DNA from: Calothrix sp. HK-06
GTDB lineage: Bacteria > Cyanobacteriota > Cyanobacteriia > Cyanobacteriales > Nostocaceae
Reading direction: 5' to 3'
DNA length: 64,000 bases
Assembly: GCF_001904745.1 (NCBI RefSeq)
Contig: NZ_MRCD01000035.1
Coordinates: forward strand, 1-64,000
The position numbers and the translations under genes were made by a program. This document shows, piece by piece, positions 53,671 to 61,890 of this stretch. The notes under the pieces were generated by a model, which was given only the letters and a program-made list of their open reading frames with translations, did not search any database and was not told the DNA's origin. Position 1 is the first letter of the stretch. Every line of letters starts with the position of its first letter.

Positions 53671-54777
53671 ATGACCGAATTTGTGCAAGCATCTATCAAT
53701 AGTGAAAATAACATTTGCCCTGTCAACTCTTACAATGAATGGGATCCACTTGAAGAAGTCATTGTCGGTCGATTAGACAGAGCTAACATTCCTCCATATC
53801 ACGTTATAGTCACTCATAACCTTCCTCGCTCCACAGCTAGATTGTACCGTCCGTTCGCAGGACAACGTTATCCTCGCTTTCTTGTCAAACGCGCGCAAAA
53901 AGCTTTAGATGAGTTTATCCATATTCTCAAATCTGAAGGTGTTGTCGTTAGACAACCAGATTTAATGAATTTTTCTATTCAATATAAAACACCATATTGG
54001 ACATCGAAAGGCTTTTGTAGCGCTTGTCCAAGAGATGGGTTTCTTGTAATTGGAAATGAGATTATAGAGACACCAATGCCTTGGCGCTCACGTTATTTTG
54101 AGATGTTTGCCTACCGCTCACTTTTCAAAGAATATTTTGCTCTGGGTGCGAAGTGGACTGCTGCACCGAAGCCGCAGTTACTTGATGAACTTTATGAGTA
54201 TCATTTCCAACCTGCTCAGAAAGGTCAACCAATTCGCTACGTAATCAATGAATTTGAACCTGTCTTTGATGCTGCTGATTTTGTTCGTTGCGGCAAAGAT
54301 TTATTCGTTACGAAAAGTAATGTGACGAATGCTTCAGGAATTGAATGGCTGCGAAGGCATTTAGGGGAAACATATACAATTCATGAGATTGAGAGTAAAT
54401 GTCCTACTCCTATGCACATAGATTCGACATTTTTACCTTTGGCGCCTGGTAAAGTGTTAGTCAATCCAGAATATATAGATGTTGAAAGACTACCGAGCAT
54501 TCTTAAATCCTGGGATGTATTAGTAGCCCCCCAACCTGATCCAGTTTCTGGAATTACAGGAGCAATGTGCAGCAAATGGATTAGCTTGAATATGTTGATG
54601 CTCGATGAAAAACGGGTCATTATGGACAAAACGCAAGAATCCATGATTAAATCACTAAAAAATTGGGGTTTTGAGCCAATACCCTGTTCTTTTATGGACT
54701 TTGTTCCTTTTGGTGGCTCCTTTCATTGTGCAACCCTAGACGTTAGGAGAAGAGGAGAGCTACAATCCTACTTCTAA
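53671..54777 (+). CDS. Glycine-amidinotransferase-like enzyme (CyrA/SxtG/AGAT family)
   Basis: A 368-residue enzyme of the arginine:glycine amidinotransferase family, which moves an amidino group from arginine to an amine. Recognisable features are SYNEWDPLEEVIVGRLDRAN at the N-terminus, FEPVFDAADFVRCGKDLFVT with the Asp near residue 211, CPTPMHIDSTFLPLAPGKVL with the catalytic His near 250, and the nucleophile Cys in PFGGSFHCATLDVRR near 352. In cyanobacteria such enzymes occur in cylindrospermopsin and saxitoxin pathways, but no other genes of those pathways are here. Guanidino-compound formation under copper control is a new-looking combination. Exact acceptor unknown. Confidence 0.9.
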   Translation: MTEFVQASINSENNICPVNSYNEWDPLEEVIVGRLDRANIPPYHVIVTHNLPRSTARLYRPFAGQRYPRFLVKRAQKALDEFIHILKSEGVVVRQPDLMNFSIQYKTPYWTSKGFCSACPRDGFLVIGNEIIETPMPWRSRYFEMFAYRSLFKEYFALGAKWTAAPKPQLLDELYEYHFQPAQKGQPIRYVINEFEPVFDAADFVRCGKDLFVTKSNVTNASGIEWLRRHLGETYTIHEIESKCPTPMHIDSTFLPLAPGKVLVNPEYIDVERLPSILKSWDVLVAPQPDPVSGITGAMCSKWISLNMLMLDEKRVIMDKTQESMIKSLKNWGFEPIPCSFMDFVPFGGSFHCATLDVRRRGELQSYF

Positions 54778-54859
54778 ATTCAGGCTATGTTGTACTATAT
54801 CTATCTCAAATCTAAAATTTTCCTTAAGCTTTTTTGTTTAGTCAGAAAAACTCTACAAA

Positions 54860-54876
54860 TTTCATCTTGATTTCAT
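54860..54876 (+). promoter_or_regulatory. CopR-type repeat before the second RND pump gene
   Basis: TTTCAT-CTTGA-TTTCAT, 7 bp and TG. The -10 region is less clear (GACATT), about 85 bp before the ATG. Confidence 0.72.
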
Positions 54877-54960
54877 TTTGGTCTGGGACATTAGATACAG
54901 TACACACGGAACAAATATTGCTATATACCAAGCTACTATCTAGCTAGAGTTGAAAAAATA

Positions 54961-57900
54961 ATGCTTAATACTATTGTCAAATGGTCGATAGCTCAACGGT
55001 GGCTGATAGTTCTAGCCTCGATACTAATCAGCTTATGGGGATTTCGTGTTATCACGCAAATGCCCCTTGATGTTTTTCCTGCGTTCGCTCCTCCACAGGT
55101 CGAAATTCAAGTTGAAGCTTCGGGTTTGGCGCCGGAGGAAATTGAATCTTTGGTCACCCGACCAATAGAGAGTTCAATAAACGGGACACCAGGGCTAGTA
55201 TCTTTACGGTCGGCTTCAGCGGTAGGTATTGCTTCGATTAAAGCTGTTTTTGGCTGGGATACGGATATTTACCGTGCGCGCCAACTCGTACAAGAACGTT
55301 TGCAACGCGCGCAAAGTTTACTACCACAGGGGGTTGACCAACCGGAAATTCTTCCCGTTAACTCACCACTAGGGTGGACGGTAAAATATGCTTTTACTTC
55401 AGATACAACCTCAATGATGGAAGTATGGCGTATCGTTAATTGGGATATCAAAAACCGTCTGCTTGCTGTGCCTGGGGTTAGTAACGTATTTATTTATGGT
55501 GGCGATGAAATCCAATATCAAGTACTAGTTGACCCAGATAAACTTAAGCAATATAACGTTTCTTTAATAGATGTAACGAAAGCCGCGCAAGAAGCCAACA
55601 AAAACGTTCCTGGAGGATTTTTAATTACTCCTGACCAAGAAATGCTGGTAAGGGGAGTCGGGCGGATTGATTCTATTGATAAGCTTAAACGTTCGGTTAT
55701 TAAAGCGACAAAAGGCACACCCGTATTATTAGAACAAGTAGCAGACGTACAAATTGGGCCAGCACTGCGGCGAGGCGATGGGCTATTTAAAGGTAAGCGC
55801 GCGGTAATCTTAACTGTTACTAAGCAACCTGCTGGGGATACTCCAACGGTTGTAAGAGCTGTGGAAGAAGCAATGGCGGAAATTAAACCAGGATTGCCAA
55901 AAGATGTAGTATTTGCCAAAACCTTTGACCAAAATTTATTTATTGAAGGTTCGGTGAAAAACGTTGAGGAAGCGCTACGCGACGGTACGATTATTGTTTC
56001 CGTTATCCTGATTCTATTCCTGATGAACTGGCGAACGGTAGTTATTAGTCTTAGTGCTTTACCCGTGTCATTACTTTTAGGAATGATTATTCTTAATTGG
56101 ACTGGTTTAGGTATCAACACCATGACTTTAGGTGGGCTGGTGGTAGCAATTGGTTCTGTGGTAGATGACGCAATTGTGGATATGGAGAACGTGTATCGGC
56201 GCCTGCGAGAAAACCAAATGTCTCCTCACCCCAAAAGACCTTTGCAAGTGGTTTTTGATGGTTCAGTTGAGGTACGTGTCAGCGTGCTATTCTCCACAGT
56301 AATTATTGCTGTTGTCTTTGCGCCAATTTTTGCACTAACAGGGGTAGAAGGTCGCATTTTTACACCAATGGGGATTGCTTATTTGCTGTCAATTTTGGCT
56401 TCTACTCTGGTTGCGTTAACATTAACTCCTGCATTGTGCGCTTTACTACTTGCTAATCGGCGCCTGCCTAGTGCAGAAACTTGGGTGGAACGTAAAGCAC
56501 ATCAAGTATATCGTCCAGCTTTGAAATTTGCAATTCGCCGTCCTAAAATAGTTTTGGGATTAGCCGTAGCGGGATTTGTCGCTGCGATGATAATTTTACC
56601 TGGTTTAGGAAAAGTCTTTTTACCAGAGTTTCAAGACCGTCAGCTAGTAAATGCCATAATCCTTCTGCCTGGAGAATCTTTGGATGCGACAAATCAGTCT
56701 GCTTTAACGGCGATGGATGCACTCAAAAATAACAAGCTGTTTGATACTATTCAGTTTCGATCTGGCTTTGCTCAAGGTGATCCTGACGTAGCAGGGGTTA
56801 ATTTTGGAGAAATGGACGTGCAAATTAGTGAAGAAGGAGCAAAAGACCGAGAAAAAACAATTGAAGTTTTGCGTTCTGAGTATGACAAACTTCCAGGTGT
56901 TGCAACTAATATTGGTGGTTTTATTTCCCACCGTATGGATGAAATTTTATCGGGTGTAAGGAGTGCTATAGCTGTCAAAATATATGGTCCCGAACTAGAA
57001 CAACTCCGTACTATAGGTAAACAAGTACAAACGGCTATGAGTGGTATTTCTGGAATTGTGGATTTACAACTCGAACCGCAAGTCCCTGTAAAGCAAGTGC
57101 AAATTCAGTTTGACCGTGATGCAGCCGCACGTTACGGTTTAAGTATTGGCTCACTAGCAGATACAATTGAGACGGGTTTGAATGGAAAAGTTGTTTCCCA
57201 AATCTTAGATAAACAACAAACTTTTAATATGGTTGTTTGGCTACAAGAACGTTATCGTCATAATTTAGATATACTTGGTAATTTGTTAATCGACACCCCT
57301 TCAGGGCAAAAAATACCGCTTTCCCAAGTTGCTAAAGTTGATTATGGCAGTGGTCCCTCGACTATCAACCGTGAAAACGTTTCCCGATTGATTGTAGTTG
57401 CTGCAAACGTTTCTGGACGAGATTTAGGTTCTGTAATTAAAGACGTGCGCGACCGTGTTAAGCAGATCCAACTTCCGGGAGGATACTACGTTCAATTTGG
57501 CGGACAGTTTCAGGCACAAGAGCAAGCAACCCAAACCTTGCTGATTTCAGGTGCTGGTGCTTTTGCGGTAATCGCAGTTTTGATTTACTTCGCCGTCCAC
57601 TCAATTCCTGCCACACTAATGATTATGATTAACTTGCCACTAGCGTTAATTGGTGGTGTAATTTCTGTCGCTCTTGGTGGTGGTATAATCTCTGTTGCTT
57701 CGATGGTTGGTTTTATTACCTTGTTTGGAGTTGCAACCCGCAATGGATTATTACTAGTAGATAATTATAACAATCGTCTAGCTGAGGGGATACCGCTCAA
57801 AGAAGTAATTGTTGAGAGTTCAATGGAACGCTTGGTAGCGATTCTACTCACAGCCCTCGCATCAGCACTTGGCATGGTTCCGTTAGTAATTGGCTCTGGC

Positions 57901-58080
57901 GCAGGTAAGGAAATTTTACAACCTTTGGCGGTGGTTGTTTTAGGGGGATTAGTTACTTCTACAGCCTTGACACTATTAGTTTTGCCAGCTTTGTATTCGA
58001 TGTTTGGTAGGTTTTTGCTTCCTAAACAGACAACAGAAAATATTCAAGATATCGATGCTACTCAAGGTTCGACTGCATGA
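54961..58080 (+). CDS. cusA: HME-type RND metal efflux pump (CusA/CzcA family), copy 2
   Basis: A 1039-residue paralog of the pump at 47691, with matching landmarks: ITQMPLDVFPAFAPPQVEIQ, INTMTLGGLVVAIGSVVDDA with the helix-4 Asp pair, ISHRMDEILSGVRSAIAVKI, and FGVATRNGLLLVDNYNNRLA. It has no adaptor gene of its own and would need one of the two upstream membrane fusion proteins. A CopR-type promoter precedes it. Its first ~27 codons and leader were copied in front of the gene at 61809. Substrate differences from copy 1 cannot be read from sequence. Confidence 0.93.
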   Translation: MLNTIVKWSIAQRWLIVLASILISLWGFRVITQMPLDVFPAFAPPQVEIQVEASGLAPEEIESLVTRPIESSINGTPGLVSLRSASAVGIASIKAVFGWDTDIYRARQLVQERLQRAQSLLPQGVDQPEILPVNSPLGWTVKYAFTSDTTSMMEVWRIVNWDIKNRLLAVPGVSNVFIYGGDEIQYQVLVDPDKLKQYNVSLIDVTKAAQEANKNVPGGFLITPDQEMLVRGVGRIDSIDKLKRSVIKATKGTPVLLEQVADVQIGPALRRGDGLFKGKRAVILTVTKQPAGDTPTVVRAVEEAMAEIKPGLPKDVVFAKTFDQNLFIEGSVKNVEEALRDGTIIVSVILILFLMNWRTVVISLSALPVSLLLGMIILNWTGLGINTMTLGGLVVAIGSVVDDAIVDMENVYRRLRENQMSPHPKRPLQVVFDGSVEVRVSVLFSTVIIAVVFAPIFALTGVEGRIFTPMGIAYLLSILASTLVALTLTPALCALLLANRRLPSAETWVERKAHQVYRPALKFAIRRPKIVLGLAVAGFVAAMIILPGLGKVFLPEFQDRQLVNAIILLPGESLDATNQSALTAMDALKNNKLFDTIQFRSGFAQGDPDVAGVNFGEMDVQISEEGAKDREKTIEVLRSEYDKLPGVATNIGGFISHRMDEILSGVRSAIAVKIYGPELEQLRTIGKQVQTAMSGISGIVDLQLEPQVPVKQVQIQFDRDAAARYGLSIGSLADTIETGLNGKVVSQILDKQQTFNMVVWLQERYRHNLDILGNLLIDTPSGQKIPLSQVAKVDYGSGPSTINRENVSRLIVVAANVSGRDLGSVIKDVRDRVKQIQLPGGYYVQFGGQFQAQEQATQTLLISGAGAFAVIAVLIYFAVHSIPATLMIMINLPLALIGGVISVALGGGIISVASMVGFITLFGVATRNGLLLVDNYNNRLAEGIPLKEVIVESSMERLVAILLTALASALGMVPLVIGSGAGKEILQPLAVVVLGGLVTSTALTLLVLPALYSMFGRFLLPKQTTENIQDIDATQGSTA

Positions 58081-58238
58081 GATGTTTAATTCATGTAGTT
58101 CAAATTTTGCATAAATCTTAGTAAATATTTTGTGGAGGGTGGGGGGATGGGAATGGGATTTAGCAGTGAATAATCAGGAGAGCATTTATCAGCTTTGTTT
58201 AGTTTAATTGTACATAATTTAACATTAGGAGTAGAATC

Positions 58239-58709
58239 ATGAGAACATCAAAACTTAACCTTGTTACTTTTGCTAGCCTTGGATTACTTTTTTTTGGTTC
58301 TTATAGCAATCAAGCAATTGCTTTAGAAAATAATTTATCTTTGATTACGTCAAAAGCATCGGTGAAAGGTAACGCATCTGGTCATAAAGACTCGCATGGT
58401 AAAAATGCTCAAGTTGTGGAATCAGGAAGCTACCATTTAGAATTTTCTACGGATAAAAAAACAGATGGAACTCATCTAGACTTATACCTGCAAAAAGGTA
58501 AGAATCATGAAGCGGTTCCAAATGCAAAAGTTACAGCTAAAATTCAAATGGCAGGAGGAAAAGAGAAGTCAATTCCTATGAAATATGATGCTAAAGGTAA
58601 ACACTATACAGCTTTAATTGCTGATAAATTATCAGGTCATTATGAAGTGAAAATTGCTGCGGATATCGCTGGACAAAAAGCCGAAGGAGGTTTTAGTTTT
58701 CAGCAGTAA
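58239..58709 (+). CDS. Exported YtkA/FixH-like small protein
   Basis: A 156-residue protein with a signal peptide (about residues 1-28) and a short His-containing linker (GHKDSHGKNAQ). A beta-rich domain follows: QVVESGSYHLEFSTDKK, HLDLYLQKGKNHEAVPNAKV and HYEVKIAADIAGQKAEGGFS. The domain looks like the Ig-like YtkA/FixH fold. It is a paralog of the lipoprotein at 59029 but lacks the lipobox Cys. It starts 158 bp after the RND pump, with AGGAGT before the ATG. I see no promoter repeat of its own, so it may be transcribed from the pump promoter. A periplasmic copper role is inferred. Confidence 0.75.
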   Translation: MRTSKLNLVTFASLGLLFFGSYSNQAIALENNLSLITSKASVKGNASGHKDSHGKNAQVVESGSYHLEFSTDKKTDGTHLDLYLQKGKNHEAVPNAKVTAKIQMAGGKEKSIPMKYDAKGKHYTALIADKLSGHYEVKIAADIAGQKAEGGFSFQQ

Positions 58710-59028
58710 ATATTCATTGTTATTCAAGCCAAAAGTAATCAAATAAATATTGATTACTACTTAGATAAAAAGAAGTCATCGGATATATTTATATCTTTAG
58801 ATTTATTTTTATTCTCTTGTGTGAATAATGTGTTTTCAACTATTAACTTGAAAATCCATAATCATTAGACTTACAAACGTTCATTCGTTTTTGCTCATAG
58901 ATAGGGTAAAGGGTTTAAGGAAAAAATCTTTTCTTAAATCTTATTTGTCCAAGAAGTTCATTGTTTGTATATTTCGTATATAATGCTGTTCAAATGTTAC
59001 TAAAATATTGGAAATGAGGAGTAAATCA

Positions 59029-59523
59029 ATGAAATCACCTAAATTAGGCTTCGTAGCTTTAGCTAGTGCAGGATTATTTTTCTTAGGCGCCTGTAGCAAC
59101 CAAGCATCAGAGCCTAGCAGCAGCAATACAAATGGTGGTACAACAGAAACCGCAGGCAATACTGAAACCGCAAGCAATACTGAAACTGCTGCAAATAGCG
59201 ATGGTTCAAAGAGCAAAGGTGGTCAAGTTGTTGAGTCTGGAAAGTATCATTTAGAAATGGTGCCTGAAAAAGAAGGTAATGCAACACATTTAGATTTTTA
59301 CTTGCAAACAGGTGATAAACACGAAGCAGTACCAAATGCAAAAGTTACGGCTGATATTCAATCACCTGATGGAAAACAAAAGTCAGTTCCCCTTACCTAT
59401 GATGCTAGCGGTAAGCATTACACGGCTAAGTTGGATAGTGGTGCAGCAGGTCGATACCAAGTAAAAATTACTGCGGCTGTTGGCAGTGAAACAGTAAACG
59501 GGCGATTTAACTTTAAACAGTAA
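59029..59523 (+). CDS. YtkA/FixH-like lipoprotein
   Basis: A 164-residue paralog of the preceding protein from the ATG at 59029, after GAGGAG. The signal ends in the lipobox FLGACSN. The linker is a Thr/Asn/Glu-rich repeat (three near-copies of TETAGN/TETASN), likely to keep the domain away from the membrane. The mature domain aligns with its neighbour throughout: QVVESGKYHLEMVPEK, HLDFYLQTGDKHEAVPNAKV and GRYQVKITAAVGSETVNG. A soluble and a membrane-anchored member side by side suggests division of labour at the envelope. Confidence 0.78.
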   Translation: MKSPKLGFVALASAGLFFLGACSNQASEPSSSNTNGGTTETAGNTETASNTETAANSDGSKSKGGQVVESGKYHLEMVPEKEGNATHLDFYLQTGDKHEAVPNAKVTADIQSPDGKQKSVPLTYDASGKHYTAKLDSGAAGRYQVKITAAVGSETVNGRFNFKQ

Positions 59524-59731
59524 TTCGGTTAATTAATACTATTTTTAATGTAGTTGGTATAAGAAAGAAGTATATTACAAAAATTAAATTTTGTATTAAA
59601 CTTTATTATTTTGCCAACTACCTTATTACCTTAAAAAAAATAATTTATAAAATAGTTATTAGATTTACCTCTATATAATATATGTATTAACATGTAAAGA
59701 CTTTTTTAGATACATTTTCCTTACTATTCAA

Positions 59732-59762
59732 CCCGCCCTTAAAAAGGGTGGGCTTTTTTTGT
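59732..59762 (+). terminator. Rho-independent terminator
   Basis: CCCGCCCTT/AAGGGTGGG stem with AAA loop followed by a run of T at 59754-59761. It lies about 210 bp after the lipoprotein gene; the other bases between 59524 and 60005 show no gene. Confidence 0.85.
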
Positions 59763-60005
59763 CAAGGATATTTTTTTTATAAAAAACTAAATTTTTATAC
59801 CACATAAGATTAAATACTTTTTTAAGTAATAATCCTAATTACGTAAATTTACCCTGGCTGTTTAAGAGTTGGAAGCAGCAATATAGATATTCAAGGATTT
59901 ATAAAGATTTTTCTAGTAGCTAATTCATTAGTTAGCCCTTGTCGTTACAGGGGTGCTAAGGACACTTTGTCTGAATTTGGTTAATTTGAATACGCAAGGG
60001 TAGTT

Positions 60006-61490
60006 ATGTCGATTAATTTATCTGGACAAAATGTGAGTATTGATAAAGACTTAAGTATTAATCAGAATACACAAGTATTAACAGGTTCAATTGAGTGGGA
60101 AAATACAGAAGATTATTACAGTTTTAATTTTAGTAGTCGTAGTAGTTTTAATCTTGCACTCAATGACTTGTATGCAAATCTTAATGTACAGGTACTAGAC
60201 AGTAATGGTCAAGAAGTTGCTGGTTCTTACAACCGTCGTAACCGAGATGAGTTGATCAGTACAACTTTAGAAGCAGGTAATTATTATATAAAGGTTTATC
60301 GATTTCGCAATGCAATTAGTGATTACACTTTGAAGTATAGTGTTAACTCGATTTCACAATCACCTCAAAGTGTTGGCGCCTTTCTTCCAAATGCACAATC
60401 GTCACCTCAAAATGCTGGCGCCTGGTTAGACATGGTAATTCAGGATGTACAACTGCGCGAAGTAGTAAAGTCATCTTTTAGCGACTCAGTTATTGACCGT
60501 AACGATGTGATCAAGATATTGCGCGCATCTTCTGATGAAGGTGTGGTAGACGCAACTGAATTTAAGGACTTGAAAAACTTGGTTAGTAACGCTTCATTAC
60601 TAGGAATACCAGAATACGTGCGAGTACTAACTAACAAAGTTGTCAACGGTGATCCAGCAAATCAAAGATACCAGGGTAATTCATTAGGTAATTTGAGCGC
60701 TGGTAGTAGCAGTGCCCAGATAGAAAACCTGGTCAATAAATGGTTTCTAGGACGCGATTACCCAAAAACTTCATATACATATAAAGAAACAAGCGGTTCT
60801 TTATTCCAGAATGGTGTTAGCTACAAAGACATTAAACAAGGTCAGATTAACGACTGTTTCTTTCTTGCTGGACTAGCTGCGACAGCATTTAATTCTCCTA
60901 CCACAATTGAAAAGATGTTTATCGACAACGGTGATAATACTTACACCGTTCGTTTCTTCCGCAATCAGATTGCAGACTACGTTAGCGTAGATAAATATTT
61001 ACCTACTGATTATGCTGGAAATTTCGTTTACGCGAGTAAAGGTACTAGCTACAATAATTCAGGCAATGAACTATGGGTTGCACTAGCTGAAAAAGCATAC
61101 GCACAACTTAATGAATCTGGGTGGATTTACCAAGATAACACCAATTCTTATTCTGGTATTGGAAAAGGTGGTTATGTTAGTGACGCATTGTCACAAATCA
61201 CAGGTAATCAAGTCTCAATGAGTAATGTTTTAAACCTGAATTCAATTATAAAAGCGATAAGCTCAGGTGAATCGATTAGTTTGGCATTAAAATCAACTGG
61301 TGTTGCACCGAATATTATTGCAGCACACGCTTATATTTTAGTCAATTATAATTCTTCTACTCAGAGATTTACTTTGTTTAGTCCGTGGGGAATAGATGTT
61401 TCGTTACCTAAACCAGGTATTTTAGAAATTAGTTGGAGTGAAATTGAATCTAATTTTAGTTATTGGGATGCTACAAGAAAGTATACTTAA
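60006..61490 (+). CDS. Calpain-family (C2) cysteine peptidase with an N-terminal PPC domain
   Basis: A 494-residue protein. Residues about 10-110 form a bacterial pre-peptidase (PPC) beta-sandwich (VLTGSIEWENTEDYYSFNFS and TLEAGNYYIKVYRFRNAISD). After a linker, the calpain-type protease core has the catalytic Cys in IKQGQINDCFFLAGLAATAF near residue 283, ELWVALAEKAYAQLNESGW, the His in IIAAHAYILVNYNS near 440, and SPWGIDVSLP near 460; the third catalytic residue (usually Asn in NPWG) is not conserved as Asn. No ordinary signal peptide is visible, but similar cyanobacterial proteins are exported by type I systems. No CopR-type repeat is seen before it. Confidence 0.85.
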   Translation: MSINLSGQNVSIDKDLSINQNTQVLTGSIEWENTEDYYSFNFSSRSSFNLALNDLYANLNVQVLDSNGQEVAGSYNRRNRDELISTTLEAGNYYIKVYRFRNAISDYTLKYSVNSISQSPQSVGAFLPNAQSSPQNAGAWLDMVIQDVQLREVVKSSFSDSVIDRNDVIKILRASSDEGVVDATEFKDLKNLVSNASLLGIPEYVRVLTNKVVNGDPANQRYQGNSLGNLSAGSSSAQIENLVNKWFLGRDYPKTSYTYKETSGSLFQNGVSYKDIKQGQINDCFFLAGLAATAFNSPTTIEKMFIDNGDNTYTVRFFRNQIADYVSVDKYLPTDYAGNFVYASKGTSYNNSGNELWVALAEKAYAQLNESGWIYQDNTNSYSGIGKGGYVSDALSQITGNQVSMSNVLNLNSIIKAISSGESISLALKSTGVAPNIIAAHAYILVNYNSSTQRFTLFSPWGIDVSLPKPGILEISWSEIESNFSYWDATRKYT

Positions 61491-61582
61491 GAGCGAACTT
61501 GTAACAAAGAGCAGAAAATAGTAAATCACTATAAATTATGATAAACAGGTATCAAATTATTTTTATCTAAAATTTGCCTAAA

Positions 61583-61599
61583 TTTCATCCTGATTTCAT
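61583..61599 (+). promoter_or_regulatory. CopR-type repeat before the acyl-CoA-dehydrogenase-like gene
   Basis: TTTCAT-CCTGA-TTTCAT, 7 bp, TG, one base, AAAACT. It is a copy of the amidinotransferase promoter. A second, decayed repeat TTTCAT-N5-TTTAAT at 61708-61724 comes from the RND pump promoter. Confidence 0.75.
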
Positions 61600-61890
61600 C
61601 TTGATATGAAAAACTTATAAATAAGGTATATAAGATACCTACTTATTGCTGTTCGCTCAAGGGCGAAAGCAGGAAGCTAAAAGAATAAAAACCTTCTCAT
61701 GCCAGGATTTCATCTTAATTTAATTTTGGTGTGAGATATTATGTAGAGTGCCTACTGAACAAATATCGCTATATATCAAGCTGCTATCCATATAGAGTTA
61801 AAACCGCAATGCTTAATAATATTGTCAAATTGTCGATGGTTCAACGATGGCTGATAGCTCTAGCCTCAATACGAATCACAGTATTGTCTT
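61583..61890 (+). repeat. Composite duplicated segment, copy B
   Basis: Bases 61583-61702 match the amidinotransferase leader (53494-53613), and bases 61708-61890 match the second RND pump leader and first ~27 codons (54860-55042). The two source pieces are 1.25 kb apart, with the amidinotransferase gene between them, so the gene has been deleted or skipped in the copy. Confidence 0.78.

Noticed and set aside
53671-54777. Cylindrospermopsin or saxitoxin cluster
   Set aside because: Only the amidinotransferase is present; no polyketide synthase, sulfotransferase or other cluster genes occur in the window.
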